From Euzebyella saccharophila (GTDB lineage: Bacteria; Bacteroidota; Bacteroidia; Flavobacteriales; Flavobacteriaceae), in the NCBI RefSeq assembly GCF_014855495.1, contig NZ_JACYFJ010000002.1:558001-622000 (forward strand): 64,000 nt of DNA. The letters run 5' to 3'. A model generated the notes under the pieces. That model was not told where the DNA came from and did no database searches. It worked only from the letters and a program-made list of their open reading frames with translations. Below are positions 18,901 to 26,790 of the stretch, piece after piece. How positions within the stretch are numbered: the stretch's first letter is position 1; each line of letters opens with the position of its first letter. Made by a program: the position numbers and the translations under genes.

Positions 18901-19320
18901 AGTGCCTGCCGGATGCGAAAGAAACTGGGCCCCAACCAATTTAGTATACCAACCCCAATCGTATTCCGTATCGGTTGCGGCATGAATTCCAACAAAACCA
19001 CCGCCCGCTTGAATATATCTTTCAAAGGCAGCTTCTTGCTTATGGTCAAGCACGTTCATGGTGGTACTCAAGAAAATAATGGCCGAATACTGCTTTAAAT
19101 TTTCTTCATTAAAAAGTTCGGCATTTTTGGTGGTATCCACTTCAAATCCGTTTTCGGAGCCAAGCTTTTGAAGTGCTGCAATTCCATCAGGTATGGAAGC
19201 ATGTTTAAAACCCATGGTCTTGGAGAAGACCAATACTTTTGGTTGTCCTTCCCTTTTGTTGTCACAATTGGTAAGCACCAAACCTAAGATGACCATTAGG
19301 GCCAACGTAAATTTTTTCAT
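15916..19320 (-). CDS. ThuA / sugar dehydrogenase / PKD / cytochrome c fusion lipoprotein
   Basis: A giant 1134-residue lipoprotein with a signal peptide ending in the lipobox LTNC. In order it shows a ThuA domain (about 25-240, trehalose-utilisation type, glutamine-amidotransferase-like fold), and a six-bladed glucose/sorbosone dehydrogenase domain (about 265-690; NDLRGKILRI typical of soluble PQQ-type enzymes). These are followed by a PKD domain (about 700-790), a small cytochrome c domain with the heme motif CKACH at 878-882, and a C-terminal galactose-binding-like region. Such fusions are common in Bacteroidota and are thought to oxidise carbohydrates at the cell surface or periplasm, passing electrons to the heme. 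The substrate is unknown. A near-consensus promoter (TTG, 21 bp, TACTTTTA) lies upstream. Confidence 0.88.
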   Translation of the reverse strand: MKKFTLALMVILGLVLTNCDNKREGQPKVLVFSKTMGFKHASIPDGIAALQKLGSENGFEVDTTKNAELFNEENLKQYSAIIFLSTTMNVLDHKQEAAFERYIQAGGGFVGIHAATDTEYDWGWYTKLVGAQFLSHPAGTPEADFIIKDKNFIANQHFKDSVWHRNDEIYNYKNINPDVNVIMTVDESTYEGGKNGDNHPFAWYHEYDGGRAFYTGAGHTSESYQEDAFLKHVLGGIKYAIGENNNLDYTKATTQLPPDSNRFSKVQLVGGEFFEPTEMTILPNHDVLIAQRRGEVLHFNAETEEMKEVAKLDVYFKTLNTPGVNAEEGLMGLQKDPDYVNNHWVYAYYAPTGDKWVNRLSRFKFQDGVFDMESEQVIIDVDSQREICCHTGGSIAFGGDGLLYLSTGDNSTPFNEKGVKYINSGFAPLNDLPDHEQYDARRSSGNTNDLRGKILRIKVKEDGTYEIPEGNLFPEGTEKTRPEIYTMGHRNPYRISVDPKNGNLFWGEVGPDAANDSLETRGPRGYDEMNMATEAGNFGWPLFIGNNYAYRDYDYATGKSGEAFNPEKPINDSKFNTGLRELPPTKPAYIYYPYAETSLFPQVGSGGRNAMAGPTYYSDMYTDGGGLPSYYDGKTIIYEWMRGWMMAVSLFEDGTFNKMEPFASDIQLRNLIDMELGPDGKIYLLEYGSGWFSANDDSGLSYIEYNGGNRPPMIDQLIVEKHTGKLPFEVTAEVKAEDLEGDAVSYIWDLGNGETKETSEPKLSYTYEKNGEFKLSVEVKDDKGASSKSNAETIVAGNSRPEITIDLQGGNSTFFIAGTPVNYKVMVSDPDGDEDIDLDNVFVSVDYMEGLDQVNQSLGHQEVSAAVTGKALTQGMDCKACHKEAEKSIGPSYSEIAAKYIKDRGAAKYIQKKIVSGGSGVWGEAAMAAHPNITDDETRQIAAYILSLADTDKKEKSLPLEGTIVPNPSPSDNAMIITASYTDKGKNGVKPLTGVQSIALQGSTVPFKESTKAQGFSPVSFNGMDMLLLPDGEGWFALENIDLNGVSMAMVTAGWQEAPKDGIDMEVRLNAPDGELLGQGSMDAPAAGQPGGAVAIPLNKPVDAKTEQLYFVYKPREGVATPQMAITGVKFTGK

Positions 19321-19441
19321 GTTGATGTTGAGTTTGATAGTTTAATACAATTGCTAAAAGTAAGGATTCATGCCTTATTAGCCCAAGTTTTTTAATGTAA
19401 AACGCTATTTTTAAATGTTCTATTGAGAATCTTGCAAAACG

Positions 19442-20032
19442 ATGAAAAATATTGAAGAATATTACTTTCCCACTGAAATAGAATGGAGAAATTGGTTGCT
19501 GGAAAACCATACAGCGTCTCAAGGCATCTATCTCATTTTTTATAAGGTTGACCACCCTAAAGAAAGCATGAGATGGGAGGAAGCAGTGCAGGTGGAACTT
19601 TGTTTTGGATGGATTGATAGTACGGTAAAAAGTTTGGGCAATGGTAAAAGAAGACAATATTTCTGCCCAAGAAATCCTAAGAGTGTTTGGAGCAAGGTAA
19701 ACAAAACCTATATTGAAGAACTAACCGCTGCCGGAAAGATCCATGCTTCAGGGTTTGAATCAATTAAAATTGCCAAAAAGAACGGCTCATGGTCACAACT
19801 TGATGATGTTGAAAACGCCATAATACCCAAGGACTTACAACAAGCTTTCAGCCAACATCCCATAGCCCATAAAAATTTTATAAATTTTACCCACAGCCAG
19901 AGAAAAAGTTACTTATATTGGCTTTTTATTGCCAAACGAGAAGCAACACGGCAAAAGAGAATTTTAGAAATAATTCAACTTAGCTCAGAAAATATTAAGT
20001 ATAGAATTACAGGCTCTTGGGGCCAAAACTAG
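19442..20032 (+). CDS. YdeI/OmpD-associated family protein
   Basis: A 196-residue cytosolic protein. The N-terminal half has the family hallmarks: W-x-x-W followed by the GIYLIFYK strand, the MRWEEAVQVELCFGWIDS segment (residues 46-63) and RRQYFCPRNPKSVWSK. The C-terminal half has the H..F..F..SQRK.YLYWL segment near 142-158 and R.KRI.EII helix. Proteins of this family have been linked to bacteriocin or peptide resistance in a few organisms, but the biochemical activity is not known. It starts 121 bp from the divergent ThuA fusion. Confidence 0.85.
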   Translation: MKNIEEYYFPTEIEWRNWLLENHTASQGIYLIFYKVDHPKESMRWEEAVQVELCFGWIDSTVKSLGNGKRRQYFCPRNPKSVWSKVNKTYIEELTAAGKIHASGFESIKIAKKNGSWSQLDDVENAIIPKDLQQAFSQHPIAHKNFINFTHSQRKSYLYWLFIAKREATRQKRILEIIQLSSENIKYRITGSWGQN

Positions 20033-20117
20033 AAATTTGGTTTTCCTTAACATCATAAATTTCTCATAACAAGGTCGATTTTCCTATTTTTATCCACTTT
20101 AAGCCTATCTGACCACT

Positions 20118-20810
20118 ATGAAATTTAGACTCCTCTTTTTACTTTTTATTTCTACCCTTGTTTTAACGGCACAAGATAATGGAGAAGACCAACTAGGTTC
20201 TTGGCACATGTACTTTGGAACCAATAAATTATCAGATAAATATAGTCTTCATACCGAGGCACAACTCAGGTATTATGAGAATGGGAAAAACTTTAATCAG
20301 CTATTGCTTAGAACCGGTATCAACTATCATATTAATCCCAATGCCATTGCAACCCTCGGCTATGGTCATATTACAACGGACGGAAGTTTTGAGGAATTCC
20401 CCAATGAGACAAATTCCATTGAACATCGAATTTTTGAGCAGTTCATTTTAAAGAATAAAGTTTGGGAATTTAATTTTGAGCACCGTTACCGCCTAGAACA
20501 ACGTTTTATCGATTTTGGTGATCGAAACGACACCCAACATCGAGCGCGGTACCGGCTACAGGTAACACTACCGCTTACCGATATCTTTTTCTTAAATTTC
20601 TATGACGAAATATTCCTAAACCTACAGGACCAAGTATTTGGCCAAAATCGTTTGTATGGTGCCCTGGGCATCAATGTCACCCATAACCTTAGCACCCAAT
20701 TAGGGTATTTAAAAAACCATTTTCCAACGGCACATTATGACCGTCTACAAATTGGTGTTTTCTATAATCCTGATTTAAGAAAACTGTTCTCAAAAAAAGA
20801 ACAAAGCTAA
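20118..20810 (+). CDS. DUF2490 family outer-membrane beta-barrel protein
   Basis: A 230-residue exported protein with a clear signal peptide (LLFLLFISTLVLTAQ). The rest alternates polar and hydrophobic residues as in small beta-barrels, with family segments LGSWHMYFGTNKLSDKYSL, RTGINYHINPN and EHRYRLEQRF. Function is unknown; an outer-membrane location is inferred. It ends 78 bp before the YceI gene, which has its own promoter. Confidence 0.82.
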   Translation: MKFRLLFLLFISTLVLTAQDNGEDQLGSWHMYFGTNKLSDKYSLHTEAQLRYYENGKNFNQLLLRTGINYHINPNAIATLGYGHITTDGSFEEFPNETNSIEHRIFEQFILKNKVWEFNFEHRYRLEQRFIDFGDRNDTQHRARYRLQVTLPLTDIFFLNFYDEIFLNLQDQVFGQNRLYGALGINVTHNLSTQLGYLKNHFPTAHYDRLQIGVFYNPDLRKLFSKKEQS

Positions 20811-20834
20811 CATAAGAATTAATTGACCTCTCCT

Positions 20835-20865
20835 TTGTCATACCTTTTTTATATATCTAAATTTG
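20835..20865 (+). promoter_or_regulatory. Promoter of the YceI lipoprotein gene
   Basis: TTG at 20835-20837, a 20-bp spacer and TAAATTTG at 20858-20865 match the Bacteroidota sigma-A promoter consensus; the ATG is 23 bp downstream. Confidence 0.7.
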
Positions 20866-20888
20866 GCAACAACTAAATCCTAAATACA

Positions 20889-21530
20889 ATGAGACAATTA
20901 ACATCCATTGCGGCTTGCTTAATACTACTATTTACCGTGAGCTGTAAAGAAACCAAAAAAGAAGAAAAGGCAAATGCCGAGGCGGAGGTGGAATCTTCCA
21001 CAGAACAGTATCGTCTGGTCCAAGACTCTGTAAAAGTAAGTTTTACGGCCTATAAAACAACAGAAAAACTACCTGTTGGAGGTCAGTTTAAGGAAATTAA
21101 AATCACCAATTCCAACGGTGGGGCAACGCCATTAGAAACTTTAAATGGAGTTGAATTTAGTATTCCGGTCAGCAGTCTTTTTACCAATGACGCAACAGGT
21201 ACTAGAGACCCCAAAATCTTGGAATTTTTCTTTGGAGCCATGAATGACACCGAATTGATTTCTGGAGTTTTTAATGTTAATGAGAGTGGTGAAAGCTCCA
21301 TAGACGTGACGCTTAATGGCGAAACTTCCACCATTCCATTGACGCAAAAGAAAGTTTCTGAAACAGCTTTGGCCTTTGATGGCGTCATGAATTTAGAAAA
21401 CTGGGATGCACTCGCAGCCGTTTCCTCCATCAACAAAGCTTGTGAAGCTTTACATACAGGAAAAGACGGCGTAAGTAAAACTTGGAGCGAAGTAGCCGTA
21501 CACGCAGAAGTTGTAGTTGAAAAAAACTAA
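20889..21530 (+). CDS. YceI-like domain lipoprotein
   Basis: A 213-residue lipoprotein: signal peptide with lipobox TVSC at C19, followed by a charged linker (KETKKEEKANAEAE). The rest is a YceI-like lipocalin-type barrel with the opening V-K-V-S-F-T-A-Y-K-T strand, GQFKEI and a late W...AV.AEV strand. YceI proteins bind isoprenoid-like lipids and are often induced by stress. The lipid ligand here is unknown. It has a consensus promoter and a terminator of its own, so it is likely monocistronic. Confidence 0.85.
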   Translation: MRQLTSIAACLILLFTVSCKETKKEEKANAEAEVESSTEQYRLVQDSVKVSFTAYKTTEKLPVGGQFKEIKITNSNGGATPLETLNGVEFSIPVSSLFTNDATGTRDPKILEFFFGAMNDTELISGVFNVNESGESSIDVTLNGETSTIPLTQKKVSETALAFDGVMNLENWDALAAVSSINKACEALHTGKDGVSKTWSEVAVHAEVVVEKN

Positions 21531-21563
21531 ATAAGTAAACAGTTTCTTTTATAGCTTTTGTAC

Positions 21564-21604
21564 AAAAAACATCCATTGGAAGGCATTCCATGGATGTTTT
21601 TTTG
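21564..21604 (+). terminator. Rho-independent terminator after the YceI gene
   Basis: ACATCCAT/ATGGATGT arms, extended by TGGAA/TTCCA, with a T-run of seven after the stem. Confidence 0.9.
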
Positions 21605-21662
21605 TGTTCCTATCTTTTTTTAGCGCAAAGAAATCTAATCCTATCTCAGAAACCTTAAATAC

Positions 21663-21693
21663 TTGAGAAGTATAATTCTAATTTTTACATTTC
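21663..21693 (+). promoter_or_regulatory. Promoter of the superoxide dismutase gene
   Basis: TTG at 21663-21665, 20-bp spacer, TACATTTC at 21686-21693 (one mismatch to TAnnTTTG); 22 bp before the ATG. Its geometry is the same as in the YceI promoter. Confidence 0.6.
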
Positions 21694-21715
21694 GTCAAAT
21701 CTAAAAACTAGAACA

Positions 21716-22324
21716 ATGAGAAAGATTTATTTTATTATAGTAACTGCAAGTATACTGGCCTTTACAGGATGTAAGGAAACTAAAAAAAATGCTGACAGTG
21801 CTGTGGATTCAATGGAAAAAGAAATGGAAAACATGGAAGAGACCGCCAAGGAGATGGAGGAAAGTACCATGGACCAAACAATTACTTTAGCTATGAATTC
21901 CGCAAGTGATAGTGGTGTAAAAGGTGATGTTACATTTACCCAAAATGGGGAAGAAGTAATGATGATGGCCAAATTTACGGGACTGCAAGCCGGAAATCAT
22001 GCTATTCACTTGCATGAAACAGCCGATTGTTCTGCCCATGATGGTAAATCTGCCGGAGGCCATTGGAACCCAACAAATGAGATACACGGTAAATGGGGAG
22101 ATGAAGAAGGCTACCACAAAGGTGATATCGGTAATTTTGTTGCAGATGAAGACGGTAATGCCAGTGTAGAATTTTCTACTGACGAATGGTGTATGGATTG
22201 TGATGACGATACCAAGAATATTGTAGGTAGAGCCGTAATTGTGCACCAAGGAAAAGATGACTTTACTTCACAACCCAGCGGTGATGCCGGCGCTAGAGTA
22301 GCTTGTACCGCCATCATTAAATAA
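21716..22324 (+). CDS. Cu-Zn superoxide dismutase family lipoprotein
   Basis: A 202-residue lipoprotein (lipobox FTGC at C19) with an acidic, Met/Glu-rich helical linker (residues 28-52), then a Cu-Zn SOD domain. All metal ligands are present: Cu H98, H100, H116 and H177; Zn H116 (bridging), H124, H134 and D137. The structural cysteines C105 and C197 and the active-site arginine R194 are also kept, so it should dismutate superoxide in the envelope. An extra Cys pair (C159-x-x-C162 in the WCMDCDDD loop) is not usual for the family. It has its own promoter and terminator and lies before an ECF sigma factor gene. Confidence 0.93.
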   Translation: MRKIYFIIVTASILAFTGCKETKKNADSAVDSMEKEMENMEETAKEMEESTMDQTITLAMNSASDSGVKGDVTFTQNGEEVMMMAKFTGLQAGNHAIHLHETADCSAHDGKSAGGHWNPTNEIHGKWGDEEGYHKGDIGNFVADEDGNASVEFSTDEWCMDCDDDTKNIVGRAVIVHQGKDDFTSQPSGDAGARVACTAIIK

Positions 22325-22335
22325 TTCTCCATATT

Positions 22336-22364
22336 GAATAAAACACCAATTAGGTGTTTTATTC
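22336..22364 (+). terminator. Terminator after the superoxide dismutase gene
   Basis: A perfect 12-bp stem GAATAAAACACC/GGTGTTTTATTC with loop AATTA. It lies between the SOD stop and the chosen start of the sigma factor, which argues against the longer sigma-factor ORF start at 22334. Confidence 0.85.
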
Positions 22365-22393
22365 ATATATTTATTCCCACCTTAAACTCCTCT

Positions 22394-22936
22394 ATGGATT
22401 TAGATGAATTAGTAAAACGATTCCAGAAAAAAGACGTGCTCGCATTTGAACAATTGTACGGCATGTACTGGGAGAATATATGCGGGGCCATTAATATTAT
22501 TGTCAAGAATAAATATATGGCAGAAGAAATCTGCCAAGATGTATTTACAAAAATCTGGCACAATGCAGAAACCTATAACCCTTCAAAAGGTAGGTTTTTC
22601 ACATGGACATTGAATATAGCGCGTAATGCTGCTATCGATAAAGTGCGCTCAAAATCCTATAAAGATCAAAAAAAGAACCTTTCTGCAGACTACTTCGTAG
22701 GTATTTTGAACAGAGCGGATACAGATAATCATCAAGATGATGCTCCTGTAGATTTAACCGCACTTAAAAAGATGGTTTTAAACCTCAAGGAAAAGTGTCT
22801 AGAAATAATTGAAATGCTCTATTTTAAAGGGTATACCCAAAAAGAAGCATCTCAACAACTGGATATTCCAATTGGTACAGTTAAAACTAGAAATAGAAGC
22901 TGTATTTCCAAATTGAGGGAAAATATGAATGTGTGA
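22394..22936 (+). CDS. ECF-type RNA polymerase sigma factor
   Basis: A 180-residue sigma-70 family protein. Region 2 (about residues 8-80) includes AEEICQDVFTKIW and the FFTWTLNIARNAAIDKVRS segment for core binding and -10 recognition. Region 4 (about 120-175) has the helix-turn-helix around GYTQKEASQQLDIPIGTVKTRNRSC. The ATG at 22394 was chosen because it begins the conserved region and lies after the upstream terminator. Its last codons overlap the start of the anti-sigma gene (TGATG), so the two are translationally coupled. The gene order suggests a stress response, but the signal is unknown. Confidence 0.92.
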   Translation: MDLDELVKRFQKKDVLAFEQLYGMYWENICGAINIIVKNKYMAEEICQDVFTKIWHNAETYNPSKGRFFTWTLNIARNAAIDKVRSKSYKDQKKNLSADYFVGILNRADTDNHQDDAPVDLTALKKMVLNLKEKCLEIIEMLYFKGYTQKEASQQLDIPIGTVKTRNRSCISKLRENMNV

Positions 22937-23739
22937 TGGAAGTAGAGAAGTACATAGAATCAGGTATACTGGAGCTGTATGTAGCTGGTCTTCTAAGTGA
23001 AGAGGAAAACTTTGAAGTATATCAGAATGCTCAGAAATATCCAGAAATCAGGAAAGAGATTTTGGAAATAGAAAAAGCAATTCTGCAATTGACCAAAGCA
23101 TCTTATCCAGATTTGGTTCTTAGAAAAGGATTTGATGATATTCGCTCTAGAATAGGCATTAAGAAAGAGCCTAAAGTTGTTCAGCTACCTAAAGAAGAAA
23201 AAACAAATTGGACAGCCTATTCTGGTTGGGCCGCTGCCATATTGCTAGGACTTGGATTGTTCTGGTTCTATAACCAAAATAATGAGTTGCAATCAGATAT
23301 AAAAGTTGTTGAACAGCAAAATGAGGTACTAGAGCAACAAATATTTGAAGCTCGCGGTTCCTTGACCAATACCCAAGAGTTACTCAATGATCTTAGGGAT
23401 AAGGATGTAGCCGTAGTTTCTTTGGGTGGACAAGAAGTTTCACCAGAATCTTATGCCAAAGCTTATTGGAACAAAAGGGAAAACAAAGTGTTTATAGATG
23501 CACAGGGATTACCAGAACCACCAGATGGAATGGTATACCAAGTATGGTCTCTTAAACTGGACCCTTTGACACCAACAAGTATGGGATTGTTGGAGGATTT
23601 TACCATGGATGAGAATAAAGTTTTTGTCTTGAACAATCCTAACGAAACCGAAGCATTTGGGATTACCTTAGAGCCTGCAGGTGGTAGTGAATCTCCAACT
23701 TTGGAACAGCTCTATACCCTGGGAGCGGTAACCTCTTAA
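22936..23739 (+). CDS. Anti-sigma factor (RskA-like, membrane-bound)
   Basis: A 267-residue protein. The cytosolic N-terminus (ESGILELYVAGLLSEEE) is an anti-sigma domain. One transmembrane helix (about residues 97-112, AAAILLGLGLFWFY) is followed by a coiled-coil stretch rich in Gln and Glu (about 115-150), then a periplasmic RskA C-terminal domain with MVYQVWSLKLDPLTPTSMG. It should hold the adjacent sigma factor inactive at the inner membrane. The ATG overlaps the sigma stop codon. A terminator follows. Confidence 0.9.
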   Translation: MEVEKYIESGILELYVAGLLSEEENFEVYQNAQKYPEIRKEILEIEKAILQLTKASYPDLVLRKGFDDIRSRIGIKKEPKVVQLPKEEKTNWTAYSGWAAAILLGLGLFWFYNQNNELQSDIKVVEQQNEVLEQQIFEARGSLTNTQELLNDLRDKDVAVVSLGGQEVSPESYAKAYWNKRENKVFIDAQGLPEPPDGMVYQVWSLKLDPLTPTSMGLLEDFTMDENKVFVLNNPNETEAFGITLEPAGGSESPTLEQLYTLGAVTS

Positions 23740-23761
23740 AAAAAACATAAGGACAACAATC

Positions 23762-23792
23762 AAAAAACCTTGGCATCACACCAAGGTTTTTT
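23762..23792. terminator. Bidirectional terminator
   Basis: AAAAAACCTTGG pairs perfectly with CCAAGGTTTTTT around a 7-nt loop, between the convergent anti-sigma and glycosyltransferase genes. Confidence 0.92.
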
Positions 23793-23796
23793 GATT

Positions 23797-24579
23797 TCAT
23801 TCACTATAAGATAAATGCAACAACTTGTTATGCAACTTTTTAAGTTTTTCAGCGGAGTAACCAGACTTGAACAAAATTACTAGGAGCAAGTTGCTTAAAT
23901 TAACACGTAAATAAGAGTTTTTTTCATATTTTCTAGCGGATACCAACATATCATTTTTAATGATGGTATACTTGATATTGGACTTTTTCATACGTTTAAA
24001 AAACTCAAAATCCTCCATTAATACCTGTGACTCGTCAAAACCATTCAATTTTTGGAATTGGTTCTTTTCAATAAATAGACATTGGTCACCTCCTCCTGTA
24101 AACAATCCATCTTTTGCTGTAAAATAGGCATTGATGCTTAATAAGATACTTTTCTTATCAAACTGATATGAAAAGAACCCAGCATCAAATCCAGATGCAA
24201 TAGTATCTACAATATTCTTGGCAAAGTCTGAGGGTGGTAGTACATCTGCATGTAAAAACGCCAAAATAGAGCTCTGTGAATGTTGAGCCCCCATATTCAT
24301 TTGTACCGCCCTACCCTTTTCATTAGCCCTAATCCACTTCACCTTTGGCCCAAATTTTAGTTCTTCCGAACCATCGGAATTTAAACCGGAAAGAACAACG
24401 ATTACCTCCATGAGCAAATCCCCCCCCTCATTCACTAGTTTGGGAACAAGTAATTTTAGATTATCCTTTTCGTTATGCGCAGGAATGACCACGCTTAAAT
24501 TGAACTTTTTGTTTGTTTTCAAATAGATAAATATGGACTTATGATTAAACGGAAAGGTTATTTCTATCCGTTCGACCAA
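23797..24579 (-). CDS. Family 2 glycosyltransferase (TIGR04283-type)
   Basis: A protein of up to 260 residues with a GT-A fold. The nucleotide-binding start is LSVVIPAHNE (about 28-37), the metal-binding variant HAD (FLHADVLPP) is near 113, and acceptor-side motifs GGGDQCLFI and FDESQVLMEDFEFFKR are near 163 and 185. The sequence resembles the TIGR04283 glycosyltransferases named for arsenosugar clusters. DUF547, another companion of those clusters, is divergent next door, but the arsenosugar radical-SAM enzyme is absent here, so the substrate is open. The start is uncertain: no in-frame ATG precedes the core. TTG at 24579 gives 260 residues and TTG at 24519 gives 240. Confidence 0.85.
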   Translation of the reverse strand: MVERIEITFPFNHKSIFIYLKTNKKFNLSVVIPAHNEKDNLKLLVPKLVNEGGDLLMEVIVVLSGLNSDGSEELKFGPKVKWIRANEKGRAVQMNMGAQHSQSSILAFLHADVLPPSDFAKNIVDTIASGFDAGFFSYQFDKKSILLSINAYFTAKDGLFTGGGDQCLFIEKNQFQKLNGFDESQVLMEDFEFFKRMKKSNIKYTIIKNDMLVSARKYEKNSYLRVNLSNLLLVILFKSGYSAEKLKKLHNKLLHLSYSE

Positions 24580-24630
24580 ACCATAGTATGATTTTTACGT
24601 AAATAAAGTTACAATACTTAAATTACAAGA

Positions 24631-25419
24631 ATGAACCCTATCCTATATAAATTTCTATGCTTTTCGCTTTTTACTATTTCAACCGTTTGGGCCAACGACA
24701 TGGATTTTTCCACAAATCAAGATACTGATTGGAACAAAGTCTCTGAAAATTTTTTGAAAAATATCCGAGATGGAAAAAGTACGGCAGATATACGAACGCA
24801 ACTTTATAACACTACACTACAGGAATTAGAAACCTCCTTGGACACGGATAAAAAAAAACTGGCGTTCTGGATCAATATTTACAATGCATACATCCAAGAA
24901 ATCCTATCCAAAAGTCCAGAAAAATATCAAGACCGGTCCAATTTCTTTAAGGCAGAGCAAATACCTATTGCCGGAAGAATGGTTTCGTTTGAAAAAATTG
25001 AGCACGGTATCATAAGAAAATCACAATGGCCATTAGGGCTTGGACTTGTGAGGAAATGGTTTCCAAACAAATTTGAAAGAAAACTTAGGGTGGATAATAG
25101 GGATTTTAGAATACATTTTGCCCTAAACTGTGGAGCAAAAGATTGCCCTCCAGTAGCCATATATAAGGCAGCTGAAATTGAAAATCAGTTAGCTAAAGGA
25201 TCGGAAAATTATCTTAAGAAAACAACGGAATTCAATGAGACTACGGGCGAAGTTACGGTAACTCCTCTTTTTAGTTGGTTTAGAGGCGATTTTGGATGTA
25301 AGCGTGGTATTAAAAAGATTTTAAAGAAATACCATGTTATTCCACGTACAAAGCATATTGATTTGATTTACAAAAATTATGATTGGACGTTGGATCTTGA
25401 CAATTGGACCAAACTATAA
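24631..25419 (+). CDS. DUF547 domain-containing exported protein
   Basis: A 262-residue protein with a signal peptide (FLCFSLFTISTVWA). The DUF547 core has the hallmark KKLAFWINIYNAY segment (residues 76-88), and later IRFALNCGAKDCPPV-like FALNCGAKDCPPVA with two cysteines, and the FSWFRGDFG motif near 210. DUF547 has a papain-like fold in some predictions but no proven activity. It is divergent from the glycosyltransferase with 51 bp between the starts, so the two probably share a regulatory region. Confidence 0.85.
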   Translation: MNPILYKFLCFSLFTISTVWANDMDFSTNQDTDWNKVSENFLKNIRDGKSTADIRTQLYNTTLQELETSLDTDKKKLAFWINIYNAYIQEILSKSPEKYQDRSNFFKAEQIPIAGRMVSFEKIEHGIIRKSQWPLGLGLVRKWFPNKFERKLRVDNRDFRIHFALNCGAKDCPPVAIYKAAEIENQLAKGSENYLKKTTEFNETTGEVTVTPLFSWFRGDFGCKRGIKKILKKYHVIPRTKHIDLIYKNYDWTLDLDNWTKL

Positions 25420-25428
25420 TACATTAAT

Positions 25429-26526
25429 TTAAAAAGCTTCTTTAATGGTAAAGTAAAAGTTACCGCCTTCTGCAGACATTCCATAATCAACTCTTAACCG
25501 CACGCCATCGCGTTTATTGATGACATACCTTAGACCCACGCCAGCTGCCGGCTTATATTGGGAGCTAAAGGTTTCCCCCAAGTTAGGAGCCACGGTTGCC
25601 GTAGACCCAAAAGCAACGCCCCCAAATCTTCCAGCAATTGGAAAACGGTACTCCATTGCCAAAGTTAGTTCTGCATTATCTTGAAACCTTCTATTATTAA
25701 ACCCTCTTGTGCGTTTTGAACCTAAATAATACAAATCATAGAAAGGAGTATTTTCCGTGCTGCTCGCTATAAAAAAGTTAGCGGCAATCACCTGCTTCTT
25801 GCCTACCTTTTGGTAGTATCTATTATCCAATTCAAATTTGGAATAATTAAAAGAGGAACCTAAAAATTTAGCGGAGGTAAAAAAGTTTCCCTGCAAATAA
25901 AAACCTTTGGTAGGAAAAAAGATGTTGTCCCTCGTATCATAAATGGCCTGCAAACCTATATTACTGACAGTTCCGTCTTTTTTTCCAGATACATTTGAAG
26001 CTTCCAGAATACCCCCCTCTTCCACCTTTAAATTGGTAAAAACATCCAATTCATATCCTACACCTATAGAAAAGTTGGGTACAATTTCTCTTAGCAAGGA
26101 TAAACGAACCCTCGGGAATGTTACTTCATACGTTTCTTCGTCTTCCTCCAAGGCATTGATACCAACCCCATAGAAATTATAGAAATATTTATAAAACCCA
26201 ACCTCTCCCAATAACCGCCACCTTTCATTATCCTTATAAAATTCAAAAGGGGCATAAACGAGAATTTGACTTTTGGTAGTATAACTTGCACCTAATTGCA
26301 CAGAAGACGGCCTGGTCTCGTTGTCTTCACCTCTTAACCAAAAATTACCAATACCCAAACCTCCAAAACCAAAAGCGGTTTCAGGCGTATAAAATGCCAC
26401 GGGAAAAGCCGAAATCTTAAGATTCTTAACTATGGAATCGTTTGAGGAATTTTTGTTATTCTGGGAAAATATGCTTTGCGTAATAACTATACAAAGAAGA
26501 AGGATAATTTGACCTTTTTTAAACAT
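25429..26526 (-). CDS. Omp85/BamA-like outer-membrane beta-barrel protein
   Basis: A 365-residue exported protein with a signal peptide (ILLLCIVITQSIFSQ). The whole mature part is barrel-like, ending with phenylalanine as outer-membrane proteins do (FTIKEAF). Omp85-type features include GLQAIYDTRDNIFFPTKGFYLQG, LGSKRTRGFNNRRFQDNAELTLAMEYRFP and GVGLRYVINKRDGVRLRVDYG. There are no POTRA domains, so it is a barrel-only member (surface antigen/D15 family), unlikely to be the essential BamA. Its cargo is unknown. It converges on the DUF547 gene with 9 bp between the stops. Confidence 0.85.
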   Translation of the reverse strand: MFKKGQIILLLCIVITQSIFSQNNKNSSNDSIVKNLKISAFPVAFYTPETAFGFGGLGIGNFWLRGEDNETRPSSVQLGASYTTKSQILVYAPFEFYKDNERWRLLGEVGFYKYFYNFYGVGINALEEDEETYEVTFPRVRLSLLREIVPNFSIGVGYELDVFTNLKVEEGGILEASNVSGKKDGTVSNIGLQAIYDTRDNIFFPTKGFYLQGNFFTSAKFLGSSFNYSKFELDNRYYQKVGKKQVIAANFFIASSTENTPFYDLYYLGSKRTRGFNNRRFQDNAELTLAMEYRFPIAGRFGGVAFGSTATVAPNLGETFSSQYKPAAGVGLRYVINKRDGVRLRVDYGMSAEGGNFYFTIKEAF

Positions 26527-26790
26527 GCACTTGTTCTAAATTTCTAGAGATAAAATACTTTTTCTACAAAGTGAAGAAAATACATGTATTTGCTCGAAAA
26601 AAAAGGCCCAATTGAAATTAAAAATTGCTTAGAAAAATTACTTTTTTATACACTGACAAAGGAAGATGTTACCAACTAGCCTAATGACTCGCTGATTAAC
26701 ATTCTCCATATTGGGGCATTGGCGCAATGATAATTGCCCTAACATATAAATGTTTGATTTTGAATAAGTAACAAAAACTTTAATTAAGTA

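Noticed and set aside
22334-22393. Longer N-terminus for the ECF sigma factor
   Set aside because: The extra 20 codons run through the terminator hairpin of the preceding gene and are not conserved-looking.
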